This document shows, one piece after another, positions 50,800 through 61,423 of a DNA stretch of 64,000 nucleotides; positions within the stretch are counted from its first letter, which is position 1, and each line of letters begins with the position of its first letter. The DNA comes from Chiridota heheva (lineage: Eukaryota > Echinodermata > Holothuroidea > Apodida > Chiridotidae). The stretch covers positions 536,001 to 600,000 of the forward strand of contig JAIGNY010003019.1 in NCBI GenBank assembly GCA_020152595.1, written 5' to 3'. A program made the position numbers and the translations under genes. The notes beneath the pieces were generated by a model that worked only from the letters and a program-made list of their open reading frames with translations, was not told where the DNA came from and searched no databases.

Positions 50800-51740
50800 A
50801 ACAAGAAAGCAATCCACGGAGTTGCTGATCTCATCACCTTAAGCGTAGCGCATAGGTGGGAGAAATAGCTAACAGGGTCACTATAGTTTTGTAACTTTTG
50901 ATGTATTGCACTGCCCATGTGAGCTCGATTACAAGCAGATGTTGAGACAGGCTTGGCTATCTTTCTTTGGGCATGTTGATGGATTGTACTGCCCATGGGA
51001 GTACAAACAAACCTTTGATCTTTTGACCCCAGAGTCTCATGGTACATGGTACACAGTATCATGGTACAACACAGGGTTGGTATAGGTCTTGTACTTTTTG
51101 AGTTAAAATATTTGACCTCTGACCCTTGATCTCATCACTAAAATAAATTGTGATATTTGTCATATGTATCTTATCCTACTGTATGACACCATTCATGCTC
51201 ACGTCACACTTACCATTACATCACTTTAGGGGAAAATGGTGACAAAAGGTCTTTTGCACTGCGACCTTTGACCTTCGACCTTTTGTCTTCAGAGTCTACG
51301 AGACACATTCATGTACCAAGGCATCATGGTACAACATAGAGTTAGCATAGGTCTTGTATTTTTTTTTTTAAATGCCGCAAAATTGTAAAAATTAGTACAT
51401 AATTACCCCCTAAAATCACATATTTGACCTCTGACCCTTGACCCTAATCACTGAAATAACTTCTGATTTTTTTACATTGATCACACCTTATGACACCATG
51501 CATGCTCATGTCACCCTTACCATTCCAGAACTATAGGGAAAATGGTAAAAAAAGTCAATAGCTCTGTGACCTTTGATCTTTTGACCCCAGAGTCTATACG
51601 GGACATAGATCCATTTACCAAGGTGTCATGGCGCAGCATAGGGTATAGGTATAGGTCTTGTACTTTTTGAGTTTAAGAATCCAAATTTTTGCATACAAAT
51701 TGTGCAAAAAACACTTATTTGACCTTTGACCCATGATCTT
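50800..51740 (+). repeat. About 290-bp tandem repeat with TGACCTTTGACC words
   Basis: Three degenerate units carry CCTTTGATCTTTTGACCCCA, GAGTCT, TCATGGTACA, GGTATAGGTCTTGTACTTTT, TATTTGACCTCTGACCCTTG and TGACACCAT.CATGCTCA. They start near 51010, 51262 and 51570. The word GACCTTTGACC (51263-51273, 51721-51731) reads on the other strand as GGTCAAAGGTC, the core of a direct-repeat-1 nuclear receptor site. Non-coding. Confidence 0.75.
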
Positions 51741-51996
51741 TGACCTTTTGACCTCCAATTATTTTAAAGTTTTGTTAAAATGTTAAACCCACCTATACAA
51801 TTTGTAAAGATACTAAGTTATTCCTTTAAAAGATACAGCCATCACCAAAAACTTGTCCTATTTGACCTGTAACCTTCAACTTTGTACCCAAAACCTTGGA
51901 GACAAAAGTTCCGGGCGAAGGGTACCTTTCCACCAATTTTGGTTCATGTGTGTATTACATAATTTGAGTTATAAGCGACACAAAATTAATTGTTGC

Positions 51997-52086
51997 ATAC
52001 GCACATGCACACACCACACATCTACACACACCACACATCTACACACGCACACACACATACCCACACACCCACAATCACACACACAT

Positions 52087-52163
<77 letters not shown>

Positions 52164-52221
52164 TATTTATATTTATATATATATATTTACATATATATAT
52201 ATATTTATATATATATATATA

Positions 52222-52283
<62 letters not shown>

Positions 52284-52290
52284 TAAATTA
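51997..52290. repeat. (CA)n then (TA)n microsatellite
   Basis: (AC)-rich sequence (51997-52095) passes into almost pure (AT)n (52096 to about 52290) with a few interruptions. A second (AT)n tract lies at 52418-52460. The predicted Thr-His and Tyr-Ile repeated frame is an artefact. Confidence 0.95.
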
Positions 52291-52415
52291 TATATATATT
52301 ATAGAGAAAAAATATATATAAAGTAAATTAAATTATGCAGACGCTTCATTAGAAGAGAAACAAAAAAAATATATAAATAAATTAAATTATGCAGATATAT
52401 CATTAGAATATAAAA

Positions 52416-52459
<44 letters not shown>

Positions 52460-52465
<6 letters not shown>

Positions 52466-53380
52466 AAATTTGATTATGCAGAAGAAAAAAAGTAAAATAA
52501 ACAAGCTTAAGAATTCTGATGCAGACGCTTCATTAAAAAAAAAATAAAGAAAAAGAAAATAAACAAGCTTAAGAATTCTTAATTAGTTTTCTACATCAAG
52601 GATAAACAACATAAAATGTTGTTTAAATTTCTCTATGCATGATATTTGAAGCTCATTTTAAATCGGAATAAGATTTTTTAGCGTAAAGAATTATTCGATT
52701 GCCCCCCGCATACTACTTCTGCTAAATACAAAAGAAACGGCGTTAAAAGAAAGTACTTTATTGGTGGGGCAAACCTCAGCAGTTGCAGAATCCCAAAAAC
52801 ATTTAGTCTGAGCACAAGATTAGAAAAGATGCTAATTCTCAATGCAATCTTACAAAAAGTACATAAAGGGTTTTCACGTCACGCTCGTTAAAATAATATG
52901 AGAAAAGGTTTGTGCCTTGAATGTAGTGAAGATATCTATGTTGTAGGTAAATAACATTCATTAGTGTCTCGAACAGTGTTTAAACAATTATTACAAGCTT
53001 GTGTCTAAAATTCATCTGGTAAATTGTTGTTAAAAAGTGAATTATACTTCCTTTTTGCTAAGGCATCATTGGAAATCATTTTTCAGCTAGCGAAATCCTT
53101 ATAGACTTGCTTAGTCACATAACATCCTGATGAATAATGGATTGACCATGATTGTTCGCAGTTTGTTTCCAAGCAAGGGGAATGGCTTGAACTTACCCAT
53201 AATAAATTGTAAATAGATATTTGAGATAATGATTTTTGTCTAAATCTGCGGAAACTGAGAAAAGAACCGTCGGACGAGACAATACCAGAATATCATGCAT
53301 CGTTCTTATGAAAATAGTATGACTATTAATACAAATATTTGAACTATTCCATAAGATTTTATTGTACGATGCATCATAAC
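52460..53380. other. Unassigned AT-rich DNA
   Basis: Short duplicated pieces (AAACAAGCTTAAGAATTCT at about 52500 and 52561; CAGACGCTTCATTA at 52339 and 52521) lie beside the (AT)n tracts. Otherwise nothing is recognised. Confidence 0.5.
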
Positions 53381-53399
53381 AATTAAGAAAAGTTAAGTG

Positions 53400-54470
53400 A
53401 CTTCATCTGCAAGCAGCACGATATCTCTAGCAAACTCATTCTTTATACAATTAACATCTTCTTTTTTCTCAGAAAAGTTACAACGGAAGATGAGATCACC
53501 CTCAAAAGTTAAGAGAGCAATTATAAAAAGTACTTTCCATGACTTGCGGAAATCTCTTCGGCCAAGACATTTTTAATGCACGTCTGAGATAATTAAGATT
53601 ATTCATATATAAACCACCGTAGCAAATAGGCAGACATAAAGTATCACGTTTGATTTTATCTGGTCTATTGGACAAGATGAACTTATATAAAACGCTGATG
53701 ACATCTTTGACAAAAAGGTCTGGTACAGAAATACCAACTGCGAGATCCCAACACATTCAATGATGGTTATTTTACCAATTGGATTAAAAGCTCCAGAAGC
53801 CCAAATATTACGATACGTTTTCAGGCAATTTGGGCACATAGTTAAGGCTATAAAGGTGATCTTTCTGATAAGTAAAATTGATACTCAGAGTCTTAATACG
53901 ACCATATGTTGTTTCATCAGTTCAAGACCACTCAGAATGACCTCACCAGTGGCATCCTCGCACACCAGACCGATTGGAAAAAGGTTTTGATCGAGAAATA
54001 TTGATTTTTGAAGCGGAAGAAGCAAAGTATTTTTTTCTAACTTTAGAACAGCATTTAAAAAACTGATACCATTTTCCATGAACATTGTTCTGTCATCGAC
54101 ATATTGTTTTATTTTTAACTCAAAATCATTTGAAATCTTTTGAAAGCGTTACTCTCTCAGTTGTATCGCTAAAAACTCTACAAATATGATAAAATGTAAG
54201 GACTTATAGCGGGCACCCCTGTCTAACTCCTTTGCGGATATAAAAAACCTTGTGGAAATACCATGATTTTATATACAAGCCGAACTCGCAGAATACAACT
54301 CTTAAAATCAATGTCGTAAAAATGTCGTAAAATTCCATTAAACGTAGCAAAAGCTAATAAAGTACCAACTTACAGAATCAAAGGATTTTTAAATTCTAAA
54401 ATAAAGGATGAGAGAGCATTATCACGGCAAAAATCAATGAGGTCTTAAATGATACAGACATTCTTTCCTA
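53400..54470 (-). pseudogene. Decayed L1/Tx1-like LINE reverse transcriptase fragment
   Basis: On the minus strand, across several frame breaks, one reads DLIDFCRDNALSSFILEF then KSFDSVSW (motif A region), GVRQGCPL, QYVDDRTMFMENG (YxDD catalytic box) and FPIGLV. These are followed by TYRNIWASGAFNPIGKITII and YKFILSNRPDKIKRDTLCLP with CYGGLYMNN. The last pattern (F-W-N--P-KIKR-TL--P---GGL) is characteristic of L1/Tx1-group C-termini. There are at least four frame changes and several stops, so it is an old dead copy unrelated to the two other LINEs here. Confidence 0.75.
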
Positions 54471-54599
54471 TATATATTTTCTTCAAGGGCAGAGCCAGGA
54501 TAAAATGTCAGAAGGGGAGGGGGGTGGATGGGGAAAATTAGGGATGATGTGATAACATGTATTATAAGCAATTTGTCATAATTAATGGAGCATATTAGG

Positions 54600-55380
54600 A
54601 CAATTTCGAGTGGGAAATTATTGACACAAAATTGAAGGAAATTGTAATAAAACTAATAGAACTTTTCGTAAAATTTGGTAACATTTTACGATAAATTTAC
54701 CACAAAAAAATATAAAATTGTCGCCAAATGAAAGAAGCTTACTAAAATTTGAAAACAAATTGACCCAAATTAAAGGAAAATTGCGAAACATTGAAAGAAA
54801 TTTACCGAAAATCAAAGAAGTATTGCCTTTAAAATAAAGGAAATTTCTTGAAAATGGAATAAATGGCACAAGAATAAAGCATTTATTCAAAAATTACATG
54901 AGAATGAAAAAAAATTCTCAAAGATTGAAAGTGATTTTCCGACCAATGAATTCAATTTTCCAAAAATGGAAGGACATTTAACGAAAATTCAAGAAAAACT
55001 GCTCCCAAAATGGTAGAAATTTTCCAATCACTGAAGGAAATTTACCGAGATTTAAAGAAAATTTACCAAAAATTGATAAAAATTGACCCAAAATAAATGA
55101 AATTTCCCAAAAATTAAAGAAATTTACGCGCAAGAATTAAGGAACTTAATACCCAAAACAACTGCAACTACTGAAAAGACATTTCCCAAACATTAAAGGA
55201 AATGTACCAAAGATTGAAGAAAATTTGTCGGATATCGAAGAAAAAGTGCCCCAAAATGAAAATCAATTTTCAAAAAATGCACGAGAATGAATGAATGAAA
55301 ATCCGAAAGATTAAAAGAGATTTCCCAAAACTTGAATGAACTTCCCGAAAATTAAAGAAAATTTACATAAACCGTGACTA
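54600..55380. repeat. Degenerate AAATTTACCGAAAATTAAAG repeat, locus 3
   Basis: Nearly 800 bp of short units (GGAAATTTACCGA, AAAATTGAAGGAA, ATTTCCCAAAAATTAAAGAA), each 20-30 bases and strongly diverged. It is the largest of the three loci with this vocabulary. No coding potential. Confidence 0.75.
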
Positions 55381-55506
55381 AGGATTTTTATCTCATAGGT
55401 AAGAAAAAGTCCATCTCAAAAAATTATGGGACCATGGACCCCTCCCCCATCGCCCCCTTCCCCTTGATAACATTTTGAATTCTATTTGCATATGCACTTA
55501 CCATGT

Positions 55507-55777
55507 TATGATTGGCCATGCGAGTCATAACATCTCCTGCCTAAGAAAAGTAAATTCTTACGTCGTAACGATCAGTTTTAACGTCGTAACAATAGTTCTT
55601 ACGTCGTAACAATTCCATTGCATACGTCTAGAAAATTAGTTTTTACGCGTAAAATGATGTCTATTCTTACGCCTAAAGGAAACAGCCAATCAGCAATCCG
55701 TTTTAGACGTATGCAAGGGAATTGTTACGAAGTAAAAATTATTTTTCTTAGACGTTATGACCCACATGGCCAACCAT
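55507..55777. mobile_element. Small foldback element with TTACGTCGTAA palindromes
   Basis: The left arm (55507-55633) carries TATGATTGGCCATG, GTCATAAC, CTAAGAAAA, CGTAACAATTCC and TTGCATACGTCTA. The right arm (55701-55777) is its inverse. The left arm holds three TTACGTCGTAAC-like units (TTACGTCGTAA is itself a palindrome) where the right arm has one degenerate unit. No ORF. A terminal-inverted-repeat or foldback MITE is likely. Confidence 0.7.
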
Positions 55778-55785
55778 AGACGTTT

Positions 55786-56958
55786 AGAACACACGGAGAT
55801 CGGTCTCCAGGTTTCAATACTTTATCTTTCCTGGGTTTCGATATTAGTGCAATAATAGCCGTACATTGTTCATGAAACAGGTGTCACAAAACAAACCGAA
55901 TTCGGTGAATATATAACGAGAGATCCAATATTATACCTTATAGGAGTAAATTCCAGTAGTAAAGCATCACTACCCGGCGATTTATTCTTGGGCAATATTA
56001 TTATTATCATTACATTATTGGTTGAAAGCTATTACATCGTATTTAAGGTATATGGTTTTATGGTTGGTTAGCCGGCTGAAACGTCAGATATAAAATGTTT
56101 AAAAAACATTAGAAAATTTCATGAAACATTTTTTCAAATATTTTTTAATTGTCCAGTTTACAGCGCAAATTTCAGGAATCAATATGAAAATTTCTGTGCA
56201 AATGTATTACATTGTATTTCTTGTATAAAATAATTATTAGAAGTAGTGCAGCAAATTCTGACCAATCAATTCTTTACCATACCCCAAATCAAATTCCGTC
56301 CGGCGGGAATATGCTTCAGTGGCAGTAAACTTTTCAGTGACCAAGATTTGGGGGAAAATATTCAAACAATTACATACAAATTTTGGGGTGTCCGTGCAGT
56401 CACCCATATCAAATTGAGCAAAAAATAAAAGTTGATCAAACTTGATCAACAATAACTCCAAATGCATGTACCAATCGGCTGAGATTTGAGAACTCTTTTA
56501 ACCAATACAGAATTTTCTACATATCATACATTTTATTCTGCACCTTTCACTGAGTATTGTCATTTAAATAAGACATCTCATGGTTGTTTGCTTGTTTTTG
56601 TTGTTATTAGAACATTAAAACCAGTTTTACTCTGGTTGTAGGTCTAGACATGAAATAGTCGTAAACCATTTCAAAATCATTATTTCGTTAATTTATTATT
56701 TATGGACTAAAAACTATGTTTTTTGGACTATGATTTTGTAATGAGATTATTAAGCAGTTAAATTCGAAGCAAAATGACATTATATACCAAGTGTTCGTTG
56801 TGTTTCGAACTATTTATCTGGTTTACCTTATACAGAATCATCACAAGTTATGCAAAAGTATCCGAGCTACCATCAAAACTATACCCGATATAATAACACG
56901 AATTTTGAGGCTAGATGTCGATTCAAAAGACCAATATTTAACGATATTGATAAACTGA
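55786..56958. other. 3' flank of the FReD gene
   Basis: No second gene is seen. A possible polyadenylation signal AATAAA on the minus strand lies at 56697-56692, about 260 bases after the FReD stop codon, so 56500-56958 is probably 3' UTR. Frames at 56237-56467 on either strand have no recognised domain. Confidence 0.45.
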
Positions 56959-57214
56959 TCAATTAGCCAGCACCGGGCGAATTTTCATTTCAGTGCTTTT
57001 CAAAGAGTAATAATACCCATGCCAACTGAACCATTCAATACCATCAGCATTGGATGTATGCTTTCCTCCTAGGTAAGGTCCATTGAGGTTGCTAGGTGAC
57101 AATTGCCGTACCACCAACCGCCTTTATATAAGGTTGCACAACTTTGGGCATTTTCATCATTATCAGCATCTTTTGTTGAAAAGTAGTTAAGATTGTGATA
57201 ATACAGTGAGTCAC
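56959..57214 (-). pseudogene. FReD gene, exon with the C-terminal part of the fibrinogen-like domain
   Basis: After a CTTTATAG acceptor it reads [19 protein letters not shown], then [38 protein letters not shown] and [19 protein letters not shown], ending at TGA 56961-56959. The DADND calcium site, the two domain cysteines (SCA and NCH), the WW pair and EMKIRP terminus are all present and at normal spacing. The acceptor phase (1) fits the preceding exon exactly. One base is missing at about 57091-57096 (CACCTA-GCAACC where HLSNLNG needs one more base), which would truncate the protein if real. The Asn-Cys-His and neighbouring Tyr residues are those that line the acetyl-group pocket in ficolin/FIBCD1-type lectins, so an acetylated ligand is likely for an intact relative. 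Confidence 0.88.
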
Positions 57215-57694
57215 CTATAAAGTGGAGAAATAGATTGTATGTTATTTATTTATTTCAACGAGCATGGTGACAAATTAGTTTAGCATAAAGATGCACTAAG
57301 TCGTGAGGTTTAAAACGTAGTTCATTTGTCAGACATGTCTTTAAATATGAGTGACGTCACACCCTTAATCTCGTATCAATATAATGAATTTGCATTATGA
57401 TTTAAATTAAAATTTGTATAATTATTTAAATGTTCTTATAACAAGAAAGGTTAATTTGCCTGATTAAAAGCCATCCTCAAATTATTTATTTCTGCAATTT
57501 TTTTCATATATCAAGGAAATGGGAGATATGATGTTGTTGAGAGTAGGTGTGTAGATTGCATTTCTTTATATTTCTTAAAGGAATCCCGCATCATGCCTTT
57601 GGCCTTACAGCACAGCAAATTATTCTGATAGCAAAATTAATTGCAAAAGATGAAAATATTAAAATCCAATTTAGTAAAATTGATATTATATGAC
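57215..57694 (-). other. FReD intron (480 bp)
   Basis: GTCATA donor (weak) at 57694 and CTTTATAG acceptor at 57215, phase 1. No repeat recognised. Confidence 0.75.
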
Positions 57695-57956
57695 CTGCAT
57701 TGCCAGAATACACCCCAAGAATTAGTCTGTATAAATTTGCTTCCTCGCCTATGCGAAAGCTGTCGTACAGTGCATATCGTTCGTTGCCTTCAAAATCTTC
57801 CAAATGTATCCTGAGCTCGTATGTCCCCTGAGCAGTAAGGTAAAACAGCTTTTCGTTACCTAACCAGAACTCGGTATTGAAAAGTCCGAATCCGTCTCTG
57901 TAATCGCTCCATCCTCGATAAAATAAGATGGATCCATCAATTCGTCTCTGAAATAC
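57695..57956 (-). CDS. FReD gene, central exon of the fibrinogen-like domain
   Basis: This 262-bp exon (phase 0 in, phase 1 out) reads VFQRRIDGSILFYRGWSDYR, DGFGLFNTEFWLGNEKLFYL, TAQGTYELRIHLEDFEGNER and ends YRLILGVYSGNAG. This is an unbroken fibrinogen C-terminal subdomain with the typical FYRGW, EFWLGNE and Y-SGNAG landmarks and no lesion. Acceptor TTCAAATAG, donor GTCATA. The V at its start follows directly on the W-T that should end the upstream exon, where a TGA stands instead of TGG. Fibrinogen-related proteins of this sort act as extracellular lectins in innate recognition or adhesion in invertebrates. Confidence 0.93.
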
Positions 57957-59874
57957 CTATTTGAATAGAAATTAGTGCAATTAGAACAATTTATTGGTAG
58001 ATACACAAAATATTGGTAAATGTATATTCCGTAAAAGAAACTTATACGTAAATGAAAAGTTGAATTGATAACGTAATTAAATGATGATTTTCGTGGTCAC
58101 ACATTTTTTTTTTATTTTTCTGATAGACAATAGGCAAGTAAGACAACAATGGCAAACATACATGACAGAAACTATGGAAAAACTGATTGTATATCTTTGT
58201 TAAGGCGCTATTGATATGTCACAACTGTATGGATATGACAAGTGGAATAAATATGATGTAGAGGTGCTATGGCTTAGTGGTTAAGGAGTCATGCTCGTAT
58301 TCGAGAGAAACAGAGTTCGATTCCCGCTGTGAGCGCTGCATTGTGTACTTGAGCAAGACACTTTACTATACTTGATTCAATTCACTTAGCTGTAAAATGA
58401 GTACCAGCAATTCATCTGCGATGGACTGGCGTCCAGTCCAGGGGGATTAATGTACTATCATCCGCTTGCGCCATAGAAACCGGGGATAAGCACTGGCTTA
58501 ATGAGCCTAATGGATTTAGCTTTTAGTCACACCTCACCTCAATATCAATGATATAAATTTTTATTCAGAAGGTACGTGAAAATAACTTAATTTAAGTTAT
58601 CTGCTGTCACATACAATGCATGGAAGACATATTCTCAAAGAAATTTCAATACAATGCAACTTAGCTCTATTGAGCAAGGTTTCTTTTTCATATAATCATT
58701 GGTAACATTATTACCAATAAGTAATTTCATTTTGATGCAAGCCGAAAAATAAATTGTCCTATGATATTGCAGAATCATATTTTGGTTTAGTGGATTTAAT
58801 TTAAGGCTATTTTGATTAATTTCTCAAGAATTTCCGTTACCTGATTACGGATAACTCGATGAGTGACAAACATATCAAAATTTCATTCTAGAGATATTCT
58901 TAACCTAATTTATAAGAGGAGTAGGACGCGGATCGTGTGTGTGTGTGTGTGCAATGGGGGTGGGGGGAAGGGGGAAGGGGACAATGGGTGGGAGTGGAGT
59001 GGGGGGGGGAAAATTTTCCCTTGAGAGTGTATCCTGTCTATCCGATTACAAACTTTCTTCTTGGTTGGGATTAGAATTAACTGTGGAATTATTCAATTTA
59101 AAAGTTGGGATTGTTAGGGATATTTGGGATTCTTAGGACTATTTTGTAGATGTGAGCGGAATTTCAAATTCTTTCTTCAGTGCATAGTTTTTTACTTTTT
59201 CTTTTCACATTTAATAATCTGTTCAATGGCTTACGTGATTTGATTGGTTCACGATGCGTATAGTAAGGATTCTATAAAATAATAACATATTGCATGAAGA
59301 GATTTGTTAAAGACGATGATAGCTTATATTATATGCATTGGATAATTAGATCAGTAAGGGCTTGTGGGATGTGAAGCAAACGTAATAGCAGGATGCTCCA
59401 TTGTAGGATGACGATACTCCTGATATCAAGGGCTACAATGGAAGTCACATATGCCCAATTAAAGGTAAGTTATCCTTTATTATCATTAACTCCTTACAAT
59501 CAGTAATTCTTACGTCATGAAGTCGTACCTTTACTGTCTACTCATGATAATTCTTCATTATTTCAGCCAAATTTCCTCGCTTAATTAAATCATATAATGT
59601 TCCTGTAATTTGATAATAATTATAAAAATGACATACATTCTATAGAGCGCAATAATATATGAACCATTTGTAATGAAAATACAAAAAATGAAAATAAACG
59701 TAGAGTATGTAAAGAATTAACAAGTCAAAATCCACCTAAAGGAAGTACGTTTTGAGACAATATTGAAAGATCAAGAGATTCGGATTCTCTTACTTCAGCT
59801 GAAAATTTATTTCACTTGCCTATATGTATCTATCGGTCTAATCTACTCAGTATAATCCAAAGTATATTTCCTAC
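57957..59874 (-). other. FReD intron (1.9 kb) with a SINE
   Basis: Phase 0 intron between the first and second fibrinogen-domain exons. It holds the SINE at 58262-58545, a (GT)n/G-rich stretch at 58935-59010 and otherwise unremarkable sequence. Confidence 0.75.
58262..58545 (+). mobile_element. tRNA-derived SINE with conserved core, different family
   Basis: A-box-like TGGCTTAGTGGTTAAGGA (58270-58287) and B-box GAGTTCGATTCCCGC (58313-58327) at normal spacing mark a polymerase III promoter of tRNA type. The downstream body has TGAGCAAGACACTTTAC, AAATGAGTACCAGCA and GATGGACTGGCGTCCAGTCC, the last forming a GGACTGG/CCAGTCC stem. This core wording recurs in SINEs of many marine animals. It is inserted antisense in the FReD intron. 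Confidence 0.85.
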
Positions 59875-60005
59875 CGTTCAGCCACCACCATCGTTCTCCA
59901 TATCGCAGTAAACCTCAAATGGAGCTAGGGATCCTTCTGGCTGAATGTCATAGACACCACTCCTGTTGCTATACGAAAATGCTTGCGAACAGTCACGCGG
60001 TATTG
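59875..60005 (-). pseudogene. FReD gene, first fibrinogen-domain exon, TGA at the conserved Trp
   Basis: This 131-bp exon (acceptor CCATTGTAG, donor GTAGGA) reads PRDCSQAFSYSNRSGVYDIQ, then PEGSLAPFEVYCDMENDGGG, then TGA at 59880-59878, then Thr. In fibrinogen-like domains GGGW-T-VFQRR is nearly invariant, so the TGA replaces TGG and would stop translation before the ligand-binding part. Everything else (first Cys, GVY-I-P, VYCDM) is conserved. The exon enters with two bases that complete a split codon and leaves in phase 0, as the next exon needs. A nonsense mutation, a sequencing error or an allelic null are the options. Confidence 0.88.
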
Positions 60006-60299
60006 CTACAATGGGAACGATCGAAAAACAGCGAACATGATCTATGTGATACATTTTTTGATATTGTTTTACATATTCATCGATTTAACATCCATCTGTG
60101 ATGAAGCAAATCTGGTTCGCTGTGTAAATTTTATATTAATTGTAGATATTGATACTATACTGCAGTGTGTTCAACTGTGTTGTTATTTGAGGGGTGCTTG
60201 CAATGAAAATGGTATTTAAGACCTTTTACTTTAATACAGCGTCAAACTTTTGAACTGTGTGAAAATGATAAGAAAATAGCAATTTTATTATGAAAAAAC

Positions 60300-60521
60300 A
60301 AGGAGCACTCAGACCAAAATCTTAGGGAGTATTTTCAATTTCCCCCCAAAAATCAAATGCTTAGCCGGCAACAGTATAGCAATGTTCTACTTAATATGAA
60401 TATTCAAGTGACCTTTGTCCTCACGTCATCTGTGGGCTATGGAGGCATGAAGTGTATCGATCTGTTGGGGGATAATTATGTGAAATTCGCAAACCTAGCA
60501 CTTTTTAGTCTAGTGCTCCTT
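60300..60521. mobile_element. MITE, 222 bp, about 22-bp terminal inverted repeats
   Basis: Left end AAGGAGCACTCAGACCAAAA and right end (reverse complement) AAGGAGCACTAGACTAAAAA are inverted repeats. A second copy starting AAGGAGCACTAGACCGAAAA enters at 63906 and runs off the window. No ORF. The insertion lies in the FReD intron. The flanks do not give an unambiguous target-site duplication. Confidence 0.8.
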
Positions 60522-60596
60522 TAAAAATAATGATATTAGAGAAGAGATCTATTCAGAAATATTATTCTACAATCCCAATCACGGTAGTTAACTTAC

Positions 60597-60612
60597 AGTT
60601 CGCAGGTTTGTT
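60597..60612 (-). CDS. Candidate 16-bp FReD stalk microexon
   Basis: A pyrimidine-rich TTTTTCATATCTCTCAG acceptor and a GTAAGT donor bracket AACAAACCTGCGAACT. In phase 0 it reads NKPAN, and its last T joins the CA of the next exon to give S, then IPRDC. Both the phase and the sense fit a stalk leading into the domain. Confidence 0.45.
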
Positions 60613-61397
60613 CTGAGAGATATGAAAAATATTGCTTCAGGTTTCGAAATTTCAAAAGACTATGTAAAGTTATTGGTGGCACAAATATGAGTGTATATGA
60701 ATTCAAACTACGGAAACAAAGTATTGACCTTGAGTTGAAACTCTAAAGAAATCTTCAATGTTTACGTCCATCAGCTGGTTAAGGACGTTTATATTAATTT
60801 ATTTCGTTACTTAAAGTCGAGTTCCCTGTAAAATATAATTTACGATTGTTTTTCTTAAATTGTCCAATCAATCTCGAGCTTTAAACATAAACAATTTTCT
60901 CCAAAATGATATTTCAATCGCATGCATACGAAATTTATTTGTTAATCTATTATTGAAATTAACAAGACATTGTAACACAGAAGGTGTATGAAAAGATGTA
61001 TGTTACAGTTAAGTAATATGGTCAAGTTGCATAATTAAGTGCAGATGATGACAAAGTTACATGGAAACGGAAACTATCCGAGAATTATTGCACCATCGGA
61101 GGAAATCATACTTATAGAAAAACATTAAAACATTTTGTATACTTTGATACAAAGAATTATATAGAACATCCATTTCGATATATAGTAAGAATGAGACAAA
61201 TGTGTTTCCTGCATATAAATAATACGTACAGTACCAAAATCCAAACTGCCAACTTTGCGTCCTGCTCAATGCTTTTGTAAAATGAACAATGTGAAATAAT
61301 AGCTTTGTTTAAAATAAGCTACTATTATTTCCCGAAATAAACATATCGTTTTACATGGACTATAATCCATTTTTGTAGAATGGAAATCATCACTCAC

Positions 61398-61423
61398 GTG
61401 TTTTCGTTGGTGGAATCATATAT
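61398..61423 (-). CDS. Candidate 26-bp FReD stalk microexon
   Basis: It has a CTCTTCAG acceptor and GTGAGT donor. Its 3' half (GATTCCACCAACGAAAACAC|GTGAGTG) resembles the end of the first exon (GATTTCCAACAACATCAC|GTGAGTG), hinting at duplicated stalk exons. Lengths fit the phase chain, but the fitting frame contains a TGA. Either it is not used, or the chain is off by a base. Confidence 0.3.

Noticed and set aside
51853-52326. 157-codon frame with His-Thr and Tyr-Ile repeats
   Set aside because: It reads through (CA)n and (TA)n microsatellites.
58262-58340. Functional tRNA gene
   Set aside because: A and B boxes are present, but no acceptor stem or terminator pairs around them and a SINE body follows.
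43327-59880. TGA recoded as Trp (alternative code or selenocysteine)
   Set aside because: Host exons use TGG for Trp (for example RWWSDC and FYRGW) and TGA as the FReD stop. No SECIS-like element was looked for successfully, and nonsense mutation or error is simpler.
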